A DNA stretch of 64,000 bases from Ferrovibrio sp. GTDB taxonomy: Bacteria; Pseudomonadota; Alphaproteobacteria; Ferrovibrionales; Ferrovibrionaceae. The DNA lies in assembly GCF_029255545.1 (NCBI RefSeq), contig NZ_JANLJJ010000094.1, forward strand, positions 53,870-117,869. The letters are read 5' to 3'. Position numbers and translations under genes: made by a program. Positions 20,092 through 30,586 of this stretch are shown piece by piece. Position 1 is the first letter of the stretch. The number at the start of each line of letters is the position of its first letter. A model generated the notes under the pieces. It made no database searches and was not told the DNA's origin. It saw only the letters and a list, made by a program, of their open reading frames with translations.

Positions 20092-21377
20092 CAGGACATC
20101 TCCGGGTTGGACGGGCTGGCAGGCCGGATCGCGACCGGCGCGCGAAAGGCATGCTGCAGGAGGAATGGCAGGGCGGCGACGACGATGCCGGCGGCTGCCA
20201 CCAGCAGCGCCGGCCGGTAGCTGGCGCTGGCATCATGCAGGTAGCCGGCACCCCAGGCGCCGATGCCGGCACCGATATTGCTGCAGGCATAGATCACGCC
20301 GTAGATCGCCGGCGCCGATGCGCCGGTGAACAGCCGGTTCGACAGCGTGGCGACGATCGGCCCGGGCGCGCCCTGGGCGATGCCGAAGATGCCGACGAAG
20401 CAGGCGAGCAGCCATTCGAACCGGAAATAGCTGAGGCTCAGCAGGCAGAAGATGCCGAGGAAGGTGCAGGCGAAACTGAGCAGCGCAATCGGGCGCAGGC
20501 CGAAGCGGTGCGACAGCCAGCCGGTGGAAATGACGCCGCCGACCGACAGCATGCCAGCCAAGCCGAAGGCGGTCGCGGCCTTCAGCGGCGCATAGCCGCT
20601 TTCGACCAGAAACGGCACCACCTGGACGATGACCATATACATGCTGAAGCCGGTGAAGGTGAAAGACAGCGCCAGCCCGAGGAATTCCGGCCGGCGCAGC
20701 GCCTGGCGCAGCGTCAGGCCCCCGCCGGCCGGATCGCCGCCGCGGCCGGACGGCTGCCCGGGCAGCGAAGCCGCGCCGGCCAGACGATGCCAGGGCAGCG
20801 CCATGGTCACGACCAGCAGAACGGCGACGCACCATCCCATCGCCATGTAGGTGCTGCGCCAGCCCTGCCATTCGATCCACCACTGCGCCAGCGGTACCAC
20901 GAGCAGCGACCCCATGCCGAGGCCGGAATAGGCCACGCCCATCGCCACCGACATGCGATGGCGATACCAGCGGCCGATCAGCGCCGAAGCGGGCACGATG
21001 CCGATCGCGGAAATGCCCATGCTCGCGAGAATCCCGATATACAGATAGAATTCGACCATCGCGGTGCTGCGGGCGGCGAGGAACAGGGCGCAGCCGATCA
21101 GCAGCACACCAAGCGCATAGTTCACCCGCGCACCGAACTGGCGCAGGATCAGGCCCGCCAGCGGCGCACTGACGCCGGTGGTCAGCATGTAGGTCGAATA
21201 GACGCCGGCGGTCTGCTGGCGGGTGGCGCCGAAATCCTGCTCGACCGGCAACAGGAACACCATCCAGCTGTCGGCAATGCCGCGCGATATGAAGATGAAG
21301 CCGAAAGCCGCGATCAGCGCGAGCAGGGCCAGACGGCGGTTCTCCCGCCCTGCTCCGCCTACCCCGCTTTCGCTCAC
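20091..21377 (-). CDS. MFS transporter
   Basis: 12-TM pattern, 428 aa. Confidence 0.88.
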   Translation of the reverse strand: MSESGVGGAGRENRRLALLALIAAFGFIFISRGIADSWMVFLLPVEQDFGATRQQTAGVYSTYMLTTGVSAPLAGLILRQFGARVNYALGVLLIGCALFLAARSTAMVEFYLYIGILASMGISAIGIVPASALIGRWYRHRMSVAMGVAYSGLGMGSLLVVPLAQWWIEWQGWRSTYMAMGWCVAVLLVVTMALPWHRLAGAASLPGQPSGRGGDPAGGGLTLRQALRRPEFLGLALSFTFTGFSMYMVIVQVVPFLVESGYAPLKAATAFGLAGMLSVGGVISTGWLSHRFGLRPIALLSFACTFLGIFCLLSLSYFRFEWLLACFVGIFGIAQGAPGPIVATLSNRLFTGASAPAIYGVIYACSNIGAGIGAWGAGYLHDASASYRPALLVAAAGIVVAALPFLLQHAFRAPVAIRPASPSNPEMS

Positions 21378-21384
21378 GATCCGC

Positions 21385-22674
21385 CTATTGCAGCACGGTT
21401 GACGGCAGCCAGGTCACCAGCGCCGGGAACATCGCCAGCAGCAGGATGACCAGCATATGCGCAATCACATGCGGCGTGACGCCGATGAAGATGTCCTTGA
21501 CCGGGATCTTGGAATAGGCCGAGACGACGAAAACATTCAGACCCACGGGTGGCGTCACCAGGCCGACTTCCGCCGTGATGATGATGATGATGCCGAACCA
21601 GATCGGATCGAAGCCCAGCGCCGTGATGACCGGCAGCACCACCGGCACGGTCAGGAACAGGATGGCGATCTGGTCCATGATGCAGCCGAGCGCCAGATAG
21701 ATCAGGATGATGAGCAGGAAGATCACCCAGCGCGACACATCCAGTTCGCCGACAAAGCCGACCAGGCTCTGCGTGAAGCCGGTCAGGGTGAAATAGTAGC
21801 CGAAGACCTGCGCGCAGATGATGATCAGGATGATCATGCAGGTGGTGCGCGAGGCGCTGAACAGCGCCTGCCACAGCTCCGCCCAGCTCAGTCGCCGCCG
21901 GATCATCGCGATCACCATGGCGCCGAAGGCGCCCAGGCTGGCCGCCTCGGTGGGCGTGGCGATGCCGAGATAGATGCAGCCGGTGACCAGCATGATCAAC
22001 GCAATCATCGGCCCGACCACGCGCAACGAGGCCAGCTTCTGGCGTATCGTATAGCTGGATCCCGCCGGCGCATGTAAGGGATTGATCGCGGCCAGCACCA
22101 GCACGGTCAGGATAATCACCAGCGTCACCAGCAGGCCGGGGATGATGCCGGCGATCAGCAGCTTGCTGATGCTGACCTGGGCGATCAGACCGTACAGCAC
22201 GATGGCGATGGACGGCGGAATCAGCATCGCCAGCGTGCCGGAAATCGCCACCACGCCGGAAGCCAGGCGCGGGTCGTATTTGTGCCGGATCATCGCCGGG
22301 ATGCTGGTCCCCGACAGCGTGGCTGCCGAGGCGGTGGACGAGCCGGAGATCGCACCGAAGCCGGCGCCGGCCAGCGCGGTGGAGATCGCCAGGCCGGCCG
22401 GCGTGCGCCCGAGCCAGACCTTGGCGCTGTCGAACAGCTCTTCGGCGATGCGGCTGACGATGATGAATTCCGCCATCAGCATGAACATCGGCACGGTGAT
22501 CAGTTCATACGAGGATGTACCCGAGATCGGCGCCGTATTCAGGACGCCGAGCACCATGTCGAGGCCGCCCTTCAGATAGAGGCCGACAATACCTGCGACG
22601 CCCAGGGCGAATGCCACCGGCATGCCGAACAGCAGCAGCAGCAGCATGACGATCAGTCCAGCCGCGACGATCAT
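21385..22674 (-). CDS. TRAP transporter large permease (DctM-like)
   Basis: LLLFGMPVAFALGVAG..; GxxxxxGLVTPPVGLNVFV motif. Confidence 0.93.
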   Translation of the reverse strand: MIVAAGLIVMLLLLLFGMPVAFALGVAGIVGLYLKGGLDMVLGVLNTAPISGTSSYELITVPMFMLMAEFIIVSRIAEELFDSAKVWLGRTPAGLAISTALAGAGFGAISGSSTASAATLSGTSIPAMIRHKYDPRLASGVVAISGTLAMLIPPSIAIVLYGLIAQVSISKLLIAGIIPGLLVTLVIILTVLVLAAINPLHAPAGSSYTIRQKLASLRVVGPMIALIMLVTGCIYLGIATPTEAASLGAFGAMVIAMIRRRLSWAELWQALFSASRTTCMIILIIICAQVFGYYFTLTGFTQSLVGFVGELDVSRWVIFLLIILIYLALGCIMDQIAILFLTVPVVLPVITALGFDPIWFGIIIIITAEVGLVTPPVGLNVFVVSAYSKIPVKDIFIGVTPHVIAHMLVILLLAMFPALVTWLPSTVLQ

Positions 22675-23216
22675 TCCACATGCTCCACATGATGCTGGTT
22701 GCCGCCTTCCTGCTCATACACCCGACCGGAGGCGAGCGCGGCGATGCGGCGGATCACATTCAGCGTGATGCGGATCATCAGCAGGGCGATACCCAGCGCC
22801 GCGATCAGGTAGGGCGGCCAGGTCGGCCAGGGGATCGCGCCGTCGACCACGTCGCCGGCCTGCATGCCCTCGACACCGCTCTCGAGCATCTGCTTGAGGA
22901 TCAGCGCAAAAAAAACCAGGGCGGTGCAGTAGCCGAGAATTTCGCCGATTGCGAACAGGCGCGTGCCACGCAGACTCTCGAACAGATCGACCTTGATATG
23001 GCCGCCGCGCCGGAAGGTGTCGGCCAGCGCAAGGAAGAAAACCAGCGTGACGAGATACATGCCGATCAGGTCGTAGGACCAGCTGAGCGGCGCCGAGAAG
23101 AGATAGCGCATGACCACATCGACGACGATCACCAGCATGATGAACATCAGTCCGAGGCCGGTCAGATACAGGAATGCCTTTTCGACAGCCGCCGTCAATC
23201 TGTCCAGTATCAGCAT
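22671..23216 (-). CDS. TRAP transporter small permease (DctQ-like)
   Basis: 4-TM DctQ pattern; ATGA overlap with dctM. Confidence 0.9.
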   Translation of the reverse strand: MLILDRLTAAVEKAFLYLTGLGLMFIMLVIVVDVVMRYLFSAPLSWSYDLIGMYLVTLVFFLALADTFRRGGHIKVDLFESLRGTRLFAIGEILGYCTALVFFALILKQMLESGVEGMQAGDVVDGAIPWPTWPPYLIAALGIALLMIRITLNVIRRIAALASGRVYEQEGGNQHHVEHVE

Positions 23217-23244
23217 GTCCGCTTCGCCTCCCCCTTATCGGCCG

Positions 23245-24009
23245 TTACCGGCCACGCCATTGCGGCTTGCGCTTTTCCTTGAAGGCCCGCGGGCCTTCCT
23301 GCGCGTCCTCGCTGCGATAGACACGATCAAACAGGTGGTGGCCGGCGCGCAAGGCCGCCGAGCGCCCCATTTCGGTCGAAAGATACACCAGCTCGCGCGC
23401 GGCGCGCACCGTCAATGGCGCATTGGCGGCGATCTTCTCCGCCATGGCCATTGCAGCTGACATCAATTCGCCGGCCGGCACCACCTTGTTGACGAAGCCG
23501 ATCTCGTAGCCGCGGCGGGCATCGATCGGATCACCGGTCAGCAGCAGTTCCATCATCACGCGCTGCGGGATGATATGACCGAGCGGCGCAGCCCAGGGCA
23601 TGCCGCGCCCGACCTTGCCTTCGGTGATGGCGAAGGTGGCATGTTCGGCCGCCACGCAGAGATCGCACATCTGCACCAGCAGCCAGCCGCCGGCGTAGGC
23701 CACGCCGTTGACGGCAGCGATCACCGGCTTGGTGACATTGACGCTGTCGCCGATGACCGGCAGGAAGTCGCGCGGCGGCACGCCCAGCATGGTATCGGCA
23801 GCCTCTTTCAGATCCATGCCGGCGCAGAAGGCCTTGTCGCCGCTGCCGGTCAGGATCGCCACCTGGGCGGCTTCGTCGGCCTCGAATCGCTCGAAAGCCG
23901 CACGCAGTCCGTTGCGCACGCCGCTGCTGATCGCATTGCGCTGCTCGGGCCGGTTGATGGTGATGACGACCACCGCACCGCGGCTCTCGTAGAGGATATC
24001 CTGGCTCAT
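23245..24009 (-). CDS. enoyl-CoA hydratase/isomerase family protein
   Basis: VVVITINRPEQRNAI.. DKAFCAGMDLKEA.. crotonase motifs. Confidence 0.92.
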   Translation of the reverse strand: MSQDILYESRGAVVVITINRPEQRNAISSGVRNGLRAAFERFEADEAAQVAILTGSGDKAFCAGMDLKEAADTMLGVPPRDFLPVIGDSVNVTKPVIAAVNGVAYAGGWLLVQMCDLCVAAEHATFAITEGKVGRGMPWAAPLGHIIPQRVMMELLLTGDPIDARRGYEIGFVNKVVPAGELMSAAMAMAEKIAANAPLTVRAARELVYLSTEMGRSAALRAGHHLFDRVYRSEDAQEGPRAFKEKRKPQWRGR

Positions 24010-25244
24010 CGCTGCGCCTCTTCGTTGTCATGCCAGCGCCGGATCGCGCCGCCCGCTTCCAGTTCGTCGAGTTCGGTCGCGCCCAGCCCGATTTCGCGCA
24101 GCACTTCCTCGGTATGCTCGCCCAGCATGGGCGCCGCCCGGCTGTAGCCCGCCGGCGTGGCCGAGAAGCGCACCGGATGGCTGGGCATGCGCAGCTTGCC
24201 GTCGCGCGGGTCGTCCAGCGTCCGGAAGAAGCCGACATCGGCCAGATGCGGATCGCTGTAGAGGTCGGCCGTGCTGTTCAGCCTGGCGCAGGGGATTTCC
24301 GCCTTGTCGAGCAGCTCGAGCCATTCCGCCGAGCTGCGCTGCGCCAGGATTTCCGCCACGATGGTGCAGAAATCGGCCATGTTGGCGCTGCGGTCGGCCT
24401 GGCTGCGGAAGCGTTCGTCGGCGGCGAGATCCGGCCGCTGCGCCAGTTCGGTGAAGCGGCGCCACTGCTTGTCGTTATAGACCAGCACCGACACATAACC
24501 GTCCTGCGTCTTGTAGGGGCGGCGGAACGGGGTGACGGCACGGGTGTAGACCGGTGGCCCCATCGGCGGGTCGTAGATCGCGCCGGCGATATGCTCGATC
24601 AGCAGGAAGGAGGCCATGATCTCGAACATCGGCACTTCGATTTCCTGGCCGCCGCCACCGCGCTGGCGGTGGAACAGCGCCGCCATGATGGCATAGGCGG
24701 CGCTCAGCGCGGAAACCTTGTCGCCGACCACGGTGGTGACATATTGCGGCTCCGAATTGATCTCGGCCTGCAGCATGGCCAGGCCGCTGACCGCCTGGAT
24801 CGTATCGTCATAGGCCGGGCGGCCGGAATAGCGGCCGTCGCGGCCGTAGCCGTAGAGGCTGGCATAGATGACGCCGGGATTGATTGCCGCAATCGCGGCA
24901 TAGTCAAGGCCCAGCTTTTCGATCGCCGGCTTGCGCATCGAATGCAGCACCACATCGGCCTTCGCCGCCAGCTTCAAGCAGAGGTCACGGCCCTTCTCCT
25001 GCCGCAGATCGAGCACGATGCCGCGCTTGCCGCGGTTGAGATTGACGAACATGCCCGCGCGGCCTTTGGTGCGGCTCGGCCCGACATAGCGCGAGGTGTC
25101 GCCGTCGGGGCTTTCCAGCTTGATCACATCGGCGCCCAGATCGGCCATGATCTGCGTGCAGTAGGGCCCCATCAGAACCGAGGTGAGGTCGAGGACGCGG
25201 ATGCCTTCGAGCGGGCCGGGCTTCTTCGCAGCGGATTGACTCAT
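24006..25244 (-). CDS. CaiB/BaiF-family CoA transferase
   Basis: PLEGIRVLDLTSVLMGPYCTQIMADLGADVIKLESPDGDTSR. Confidence 0.95.
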   Translation of the reverse strand: MSQSAAKKPGPLEGIRVLDLTSVLMGPYCTQIMADLGADVIKLESPDGDTSRYVGPSRTKGRAGMFVNLNRGKRGIVLDLRQEKGRDLCLKLAAKADVVLHSMRKPAIEKLGLDYAAIAAINPGVIYASLYGYGRDGRYSGRPAYDDTIQAVSGLAMLQAEINSEPQYVTTVVGDKVSALSAAYAIMAALFHRQRGGGGQEIEVPMFEIMASFLLIEHIAGAIYDPPMGPPVYTRAVTPFRRPYKTQDGYVSVLVYNDKQWRRFTELAQRPDLAADERFRSQADRSANMADFCTIVAEILAQRSSAEWLELLDKAEIPCARLNSTADLYSDPHLADVGFFRTLDDPRDGKLRMPSHPVRFSATPAGYSRAAPMLGEHTEEVLREIGLGATELDELEAGGAIRRWHDNEEAQR

Positions 25245-26512
25245 GCCACGGCCTTTTGCGCCGCATGCAGGGCGCGATCGAGGGATTCACGATGATCCGG
25301 ATGGGCGATGGCGATCATCGCCCGGGCGCGCTGCTGCAGCGACTTGCCACGCAGGTCGGCGGCACCATATTCGGTGACGATCACATCCGAATCGCTGCGC
25401 GCGGTGGTGACCGGGCCGGACAGGTGGGCGACGATGCGCGTGACCTTGCCCTCCTGGGCCGTGCTGGGCAGCGCGATCATGGAGCGGCCGCCCGGCGACG
25501 CACCGGCGGCACGTACGTAATCGACCTGGCCGCCGACGGCACCGAGATACCAGCCGCCGGCGATTTCGGCATTCACCTGGCCGCTGAGATCGACTTCGAT
25601 GGCGGAATTCAGCGAGATGAAGCGCGACAGGCGCGACAATGTACCGATGCCGTGGGTATGCGACAGCGGATGCATGCGCACGCCCTTGTTGCGATGGCAG
25701 AAATCGTAGAGCCGGCGCGTGCCGATCAGTGCACCGGTCACCATCACGCCGGGATCGACTTCCTTGTAAACATTGGTCACCGCGCCGCATTCGACCAGGT
25801 CGGCGGCACTGTCGCCCAGCATGCCGGAATGGATGCTGAGATCGCGATGGCTGCGCAGATTGGCCATCACCGCTTCCGGCACCGCGCCGATGCCGACCTG
25901 CAGCGTGGCGCGCTCCGGGATGAAGGCCTCGGCGTATCGGGCGATGGCGCGGTCGAGATCGGTGATCGCGGCCGGCGCCAGTTCGACCAGCGGCCGGTCG
26001 GTGTGGATGGCAATGTCGATATCGGCATCGGTCAGCGGCTCGGCGCAGGGCACCTGCGGCACCTGCGCGTTGATCTCGGCGATCACCACGCGGGCGCGGC
26101 GTACGGCGGCACGGATATAGTCGCTGATCAGGCCGAGGCTGTAATGGCCGTTCTCATCGGCCGGCGCCAGCTGGATGAAGGCGACGTCGCAGGGCAGCAC
26201 GCCATCGGCAACGTAACCCTCCAACTTGGAGACATGGCAGGGCACGACATCCAGCACGCCTGCCTTGGTCAGCCGGCGATGCGTGCCGGCGGCGCCGACA
26301 CCGACGAAACGGATATGGTCGGCATGTTCGGGCTTCAGCGTGCTGGAAAAACCGGAACCCAGAAACGCCGTGACGCCGCCGAGATCGGCGCGCTGGGCGA
26401 TCAGCGCTTCGGTCAGGGTCAGCGGCTCGCCGCAGGCCTGGCCCCACATGATGGTGTCGCCGCGCCGGATAATGCTGCGCAGATCCAGCGCTTTGGCATC
26501 GATCACCTGCAT
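25241..26512 (-). CDS. acetyl-CoA hydrolase/transferase family CoA transferase
   Basis: IWSGEPL-type GQACGEPLTLTEALIAQ.., LQVGIGAVPEAVMANL, EYGAADLRGKSLQQRARAMIAIAHPDHRESL. Confidence 0.92.
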   Translation of the reverse strand: MQVIDAKALDLRSIIRRGDTIMWGQACGEPLTLTEALIAQRADLGGVTAFLGSGFSSTLKPEHADHIRFVGVGAAGTHRRLTKAGVLDVVPCHVSKLEGYVADGVLPCDVAFIQLAPADENGHYSLGLISDYIRAAVRRARVVIAEINAQVPQVPCAEPLTDADIDIAIHTDRPLVELAPAAITDLDRAIARYAEAFIPERATLQVGIGAVPEAVMANLRSHRDLSIHSGMLGDSAADLVECGAVTNVYKEVDPGVMVTGALIGTRRLYDFCHRNKGVRMHPLSHTHGIGTLSRLSRFISLNSAIEVDLSGQVNAEIAGGWYLGAVGGQVDYVRAAGASPGGRSMIALPSTAQEGKVTRIVAHLSGPVTTARSDSDVIVTEYGAADLRGKSLQQRARAMIAIAHPDHRESLDRALHAAQKAVA

Positions 26513-26516
26513 GGCG

Positions 26517-27389
26517 TCAGCCCCTGGCCTGCAGCTGCTGCGCCATCGCGACGACCGCCTCGGCGCGCTTGAGCAAAGGCCCGTCGATCATATGGCCCTT
26601 GAAGTCGATGGTGCCGATGCCGCAGCGCTTGGCATCCTCGTAAACCGCGATCAGCTCGCGCGCATGGGCCACTTCATCGGTGGTGGGCGCATAGATCTCG
26701 TTGCTGAGCTCGACCTGGCGCGGCACGACGCAGATCTTGCCCTGATAGCCCAGATCGCGGCCCTTCTCGGCGTCGCGGCGGAACTGCTCGTCGTCGCGGA
26801 TTTCCACCACGGCCTGGTCGAGGGCGATGATGCGCGCCGCCTTGGCCGCCAGCACCACCTGCGAACGGGCATACAGCACTTCCTCGCCGCTTTTGGTGCG
26901 GCGCCCGCCGATATCGGCGGCGAAATCCTCGGCACCGAAAAAGGCCGAGGTGATGCGCGGATGCGCCGCACAGAGCGGCACGGCATCGATCACGCCGCGC
27001 ATCGATTCGATACCGGCCATGATCTCGATGCGCCGCCGGCCCGGCTGCGCCGCTTCGGCCTGGGTGATCGCATGGTCGACCGGGAAGAGCTGGTCGCGCG
27101 TTTCCAGCTTGGGAATGATCAGCCCGTCGATATCGCAGAGCACCGCGGCTTCGATATCACGGATGTAATGCTGCGAGGCCGCTTCATTGACGCGGATATA
27201 GATGCTGCCGCGCAGTTTCTCCCTGCGCAGCATGGTGACGGCCTCGTTCAGACGATCGCGCGCCGAGGCCTTGTCACCTTCCGGCGTGCCGTCTTCCAGG
27301 TCGATGGCATAGCAATCGGCCCGGAAGCGCGGGAATTTCGCCAGCAGGTCATGCCGGTTGGCGGGCGCGAAAAATAGACTGCGGATCAT
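26517..27389 (-). CDS. HpcH/HpaI aldolase / citrate-lyase-beta-like (CitE family) protein
   Basis: RSLFFAPANRHDLLAKFPRFRADCYAIDLEDGTP.. Confidence 0.92.
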   Translation of the reverse strand: MIRSLFFAPANRHDLLAKFPRFRADCYAIDLEDGTPEGDKASARDRLNEAVTMLRREKLRGSIYIRVNEAASQHYIRDIEAAVLCDIDGLIIPKLETRDQLFPVDHAITQAEAAQPGRRRIEIMAGIESMRGVIDAVPLCAAHPRITSAFFGAEDFAADIGGRRTKSGEEVLYARSQVVLAAKAARIIALDQAVVEIRDDEQFRRDAEKGRDLGYQGKICVVPRQVELSNEIYAPTTDEVAHARELIAVYEDAKRCGIGTIDFKGHMIDGPLLKRAEAVVAMAQQLQARG

Positions 27390-28393
27390 GCCACGGACTC
27401 CTGGGTGAAATTCCTGCGGTAGGCCGCGCAGGCCTCGTCGAAGATGTCGCGCACGATCTGGCCGGCCGGTTTGACCGCATGGATCAGGCCGACACTCTGG
27501 CCCGCCGGCAGCACGCCATTCTCGATATCGCCCTCGATGCGGCCGAGGATCGTCGCCGGCGCGCCGATTTCCTGCAGCTGGCGCGGATAGGGCAGGATCT
27601 TGTCCTGGTTATGCTCCCAGTAATTGGTGAACTTGTTGCGCAGCATGCGCACGGTCTTGCCGCTATGGGCACGGCTGATCACCGTGCCCTCCTCGTCGCG
27701 CGCGACCAGTTCGTTCTTGTAGTTGTCATGCGCGCGGGCTTCGTCGCTGGCGATGAAGCGCGTGCCCATCCAGACGCCGACGGCGCCGAGCGCCAGCGCC
27801 GCCAGCAGGCCGCGGCCATCGGCCAGGCCGCCGCCGGCGATCACCGGAATCTTCACCGCTTCCGCCACCGCCGGCACCAGCGCGGCGGTGCCGACGCGGC
27901 CGACATGGCCGCCACCGTCGCCGCCCGAGGCGATCAGCATGTCGACACCCTGCGATTCCAGCATGCGGGCCTGCCGCACATTGCCGACCACGCTCATCAC
28001 CGTGATGCCGAGCGCATGGGCATCCTCGACGACGGCGAGCGGATTGCCGAGGCCCGAGATCAGCACCGGCACGCGTTCTTCCAGGCTGACCGCGATCTGG
28101 TCCTGCACCTGGCGGGTATATTTCACCGAAGCATCGTCATCGCCCGAGACCTTGGCGAACAGGATATCGACGCCGAAGGGCTTGTCGGTGGTGTCGCGGA
28201 TGACGCGGATTTCGCGGCGCAGCTCGTCGGCAGTGAGATAGCCGGCGCCGATCACGCCGAGGCCGCCGGCGGCGGAGACGGCAGCGGCGAGACGGCCATA
28301 GGCCACCTGGCCCATGCCGGCCTGCATGATCGGATATTCGATGCCGAGGCGGCGGCACAGCACGGAATTCTTGAGAACGGAGTCAATCGACAC
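27386..28393 (-). CDS. nitronate monooxygenase family protein
   Basis: YPIMQAGMGQVAYGRLAAAVSAAGGLGVIGAG.. GGDGGGHVGRVGTAALVPAV. Confidence 0.9.
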   Translation of the reverse strand: MSIDSVLKNSVLCRRLGIEYPIMQAGMGQVAYGRLAAAVSAAGGLGVIGAGYLTADELRREIRVIRDTTDKPFGVDILFAKVSGDDDASVKYTRQVQDQIAVSLEERVPVLISGLGNPLAVVEDAHALGITVMSVVGNVRQARMLESQGVDMLIASGGDGGGHVGRVGTAALVPAVAEAVKIPVIAGGGLADGRGLLAALALGAVGVWMGTRFIASDEARAHDNYKNELVARDEEGTVISRAHSGKTVRMLRNKFTNYWEHNQDKILPYPRQLQEIGAPATILGRIEGDIENGVLPAGQSVGLIHAVKPAGQIVRDIFDEACAAYRRNFTQESVA

Positions 28394-28427
28394 GATGGCT
28401 TCTCCCGGTACGCGCGGATGCGGCGGA

Positions 28428-29594
28428 TCAGTAGGATTTCGGCAGGCCGAGCACTTTCTCGGCGATGAAGCTGAGGATCATTTCGCGGCTGACCGGCGCG
28501 ATGCGCGGAATCATCACCTCGCGCATGTAGCGCTCGACATGGAATTCCTTGGAATAGCCATAGCCGCCATGCGTCATGACCGACTGGGTGCAGGCCTTGA
28601 AACCGGCTTCGGCGGCCAGGTATTTCGCCGCATTGGCCTCGGCGCCGCAGGGCTGGTTCGAATCGTAGAGTTCGGCGGCGCGCAGCATCATCAGGTTGGC
28701 GGCTTCCAGTTCCATCCAGTTCTGCGCCAGCGGATGCTGGATCGCCTGGTTCTGGCCGATCGGCCGGCCGAAGACGACGCGTTCGTTGGCATAGCGCGCG
28801 GCGCGCTGCAGCGCGACGCGGCCTAGCCCGATCGCTTCCGCTGCCAGCAGGATCCGCTCCGGATTGAGGCCCATCAGGATGTATTCGAAACCGCGGCCTT
28901 CCTCGCCGATGCGGTCTCCGACCGGGATCTCGAGGTTATCGATGAAGAACTGGTTCGAATCGATGCATTTGCGGCCCATTTTCTCGATTTCGCGCGCCTC
29001 GCAGCGGCTGCGGTCGAGATCGGTGTAGAACAGCGTGATGCCATCGGTGGGCCGCTTGCACTGTTCGCGCGGCGTGGTGCGGGTGAGCAGGAATAGCTTG
29101 GTGGCGCGCTGCGCCAGCGTGGTCCAGACCTTGCGTCCATTTACGATGTAGCGGTCGCCCTGCAGCACGGCCTTGGTCTTGATATTGGTGGTGTCGAGGC
29201 CGGCATCGGGCTCGGTGACGGCAAAGGACGCCATGATTTCGCCGCGGATGATCGGCGGCAGCATGCGCTGCTTCTGCTCGTCGGTGCCGAATTTCGCGAT
29301 CACTTTCGGCGCGAAGACATTCAGGTGGATCGCCGAGGCGCCGCTCATGCCGGCACCGGATTCGGCAATCGCCTGCATCATCACGGCGCCTTCGGTGATA
29401 CCCAGCCCGGCACCGCCGTATTCCGTCGGCATGGTCAGGCCAAGCCAGCCGCCATCGACCATCGCCTGCTTGAAGGCTTCGGGGAATTCGCCGTCACGGT
29501 CGCGCGCCAGCCAGTAATCGTCGCCGAATTCGGCACAGACCCGCAAAATGGCGTCACGAATAGTCTGCTGGTCAGCGGTCAGGCTGCCGGGCAT
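28428..29594 (-). CDS. acyl-CoA dehydrogenase family protein
   Basis: TEYGGAGLGITEGAVMMQAIAESG.. MASFAVTEPDAGLDTTNIKTKA.. THGGYGYSKEFHVERYMREVMIPRIAPVS. Confidence 0.95.
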   Translation of the reverse strand: MPGSLTADQQTIRDAILRVCAEFGDDYWLARDRDGEFPEAFKQAMVDGGWLGLTMPTEYGGAGLGITEGAVMMQAIAESGAGMSGASAIHLNVFAPKVIAKFGTDEQKQRMLPPIIRGEIMASFAVTEPDAGLDTTNIKTKAVLQGDRYIVNGRKVWTTLAQRATKLFLLTRTTPREQCKRPTDGITLFYTDLDRSRCEAREIEKMGRKCIDSNQFFIDNLEIPVGDRIGEEGRGFEYILMGLNPERILLAAEAIGLGRVALQRAARYANERVVFGRPIGQNQAIQHPLAQNWMELEAANLMMLRAAELYDSNQPCGAEANAAKYLAAEAGFKACTQSVMTHGGYGYSKEFHVERYMREVMIPRIAPVSREMILSFIAEKVLGLPKSY

Positions 29595-29614
29595 GGCGTT
29601 TCTCCCATTGTTTT

Positions 29615-29630
29615 GTTCCTATATAGGAAC
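29615..29630. promoter_or_regulatory. perfect 16-bp palindrome, candidate IclR-family operator
   Basis: GTTCCTATATAGGAAC between the acyl-CoA dehydrogenase and the IclR gene. Confidence 0.7.
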
Positions 29631-29732
29631 TGAATACTTATATCGGAACAACGTAGAGAAGCGACGGCGCACCTGTCAAGCCGAATACGTCACGGATCGG
29701 AAAAAGGGTGACAGGCCTGGAGTCGGCGCGAC

Positions 29733-30557
29733 TTAAACGCTGCCGGGATAGGGTCCGGTGAAGCCGAGCAGGCGGGAGGCCCGTTCGCCGAAAGCATGCA
29801 CCAGCGCGGCGAGCCGGTCGTGCCGCGCTTTCAGCCTGGCAATCGGTGCGGCGATGGCGAACACCGCGACGACGGTGCCGTTGCGGTCGTAAACCGGTGA
29901 CGACACACCGCCCGCACCTTCGACGATTTCCTCGTAGGATGCGCTGACGCCGGTGGCGCGGATCGCAGCCAGGCTGCCGCGCACCTCTTCGGGATGCAGG
30001 CGCCGGCCGCCATTCGGCAACACGAGGTCGGTGTCGCGCAGGTAAGCATCGATCTGTTCTGCCGGCTGAAACGCCAGCAGGGTCTTGCCGAAAGCCGAGC
30101 AAAACAGCGGCCGCCGCGTGCCGATCAGCGAACTGAAGCGGATCGCGCCGCGGCTTTCGATGATGTCGACATAGACGCCGTGTCGGCGGTCGTCGCCCAT
30201 TACGCCGAGCAGCGTGGTTTCGCCGCCCTGCTCCATCATCTCGGCCAGCAGCGGATGCAAGCTGGCCGACAGCGAGGATTCCGGGGTCAGCCGCGTGCCG
30301 ATCATTGCGCCGAGCCGCAGCGCATTCGCCCCCAGCTGGTAATGCCCGTTGACCTGGGTGACATAGCTGCCGGCCTCGAGCGACCGCAGCAGGTTGAGCA
30401 GGCTGGTTTTCGGCGTCTGCAGCTTTTCGCTCAGCCGGGTCAGGGTCAGCCCGTCCTTGCTGCCGGCCAGTTCCTCGAGCGCCTGCATCACGCGCAGCGG
30501 AGAGCGCGGGCCCTCCGGGCGCGGCTCGCCATCAGAATTGGGAGTTGTGTTGTTCAT
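29733..30557 (-). CDS. IclR-family transcriptional regulator
   Basis: SPLRVMQALEELAGSKDGLTLTRLSEKLQTPKTSLLNLLRSLEAGSYV; IclR effector domain. Confidence 0.93.
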   Translation of the reverse strand: MNNTTPNSDGEPRPEGPRSPLRVMQALEELAGSKDGLTLTRLSEKLQTPKTSLLNLLRSLEAGSYVTQVNGHYQLGANALRLGAMIGTRLTPESSLSASLHPLLAEMMEQGGETTLLGVMGDDRRHGVYVDIIESRGAIRFSSLIGTRRPLFCSAFGKTLLAFQPAEQIDAYLRDTDLVLPNGGRRLHPEEVRGSLAAIRATGVSASYEEIVEGAGGVSSPVYDRNGTVVAVFAIAAPIARLKARHDRLAALVHAFGERASRLLGFTGPYPGSV

Positions 30558-30570
30558 ATTTTCGAATATA

Positions 30571-30586
30571 ATTCCAATATCGGAAC
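30571..30586. promoter_or_regulatory. second candidate IclR-family operator
   Basis: ATTCCAATATCGGAAC, matching GTTCCTATATAGGAAC at 12 of 16 positions; in the iclR/dctP divergent region. Confidence 0.6.

Noticed and set aside
20079-28468. Series of long plus-strand ORFs (20079-21449, 24030-25295, 25256-26572, 27479-28468)
   Set aside because: Same shadow-frame effect opposite well-supported minus-strand enzymes; compositions are not protein-like
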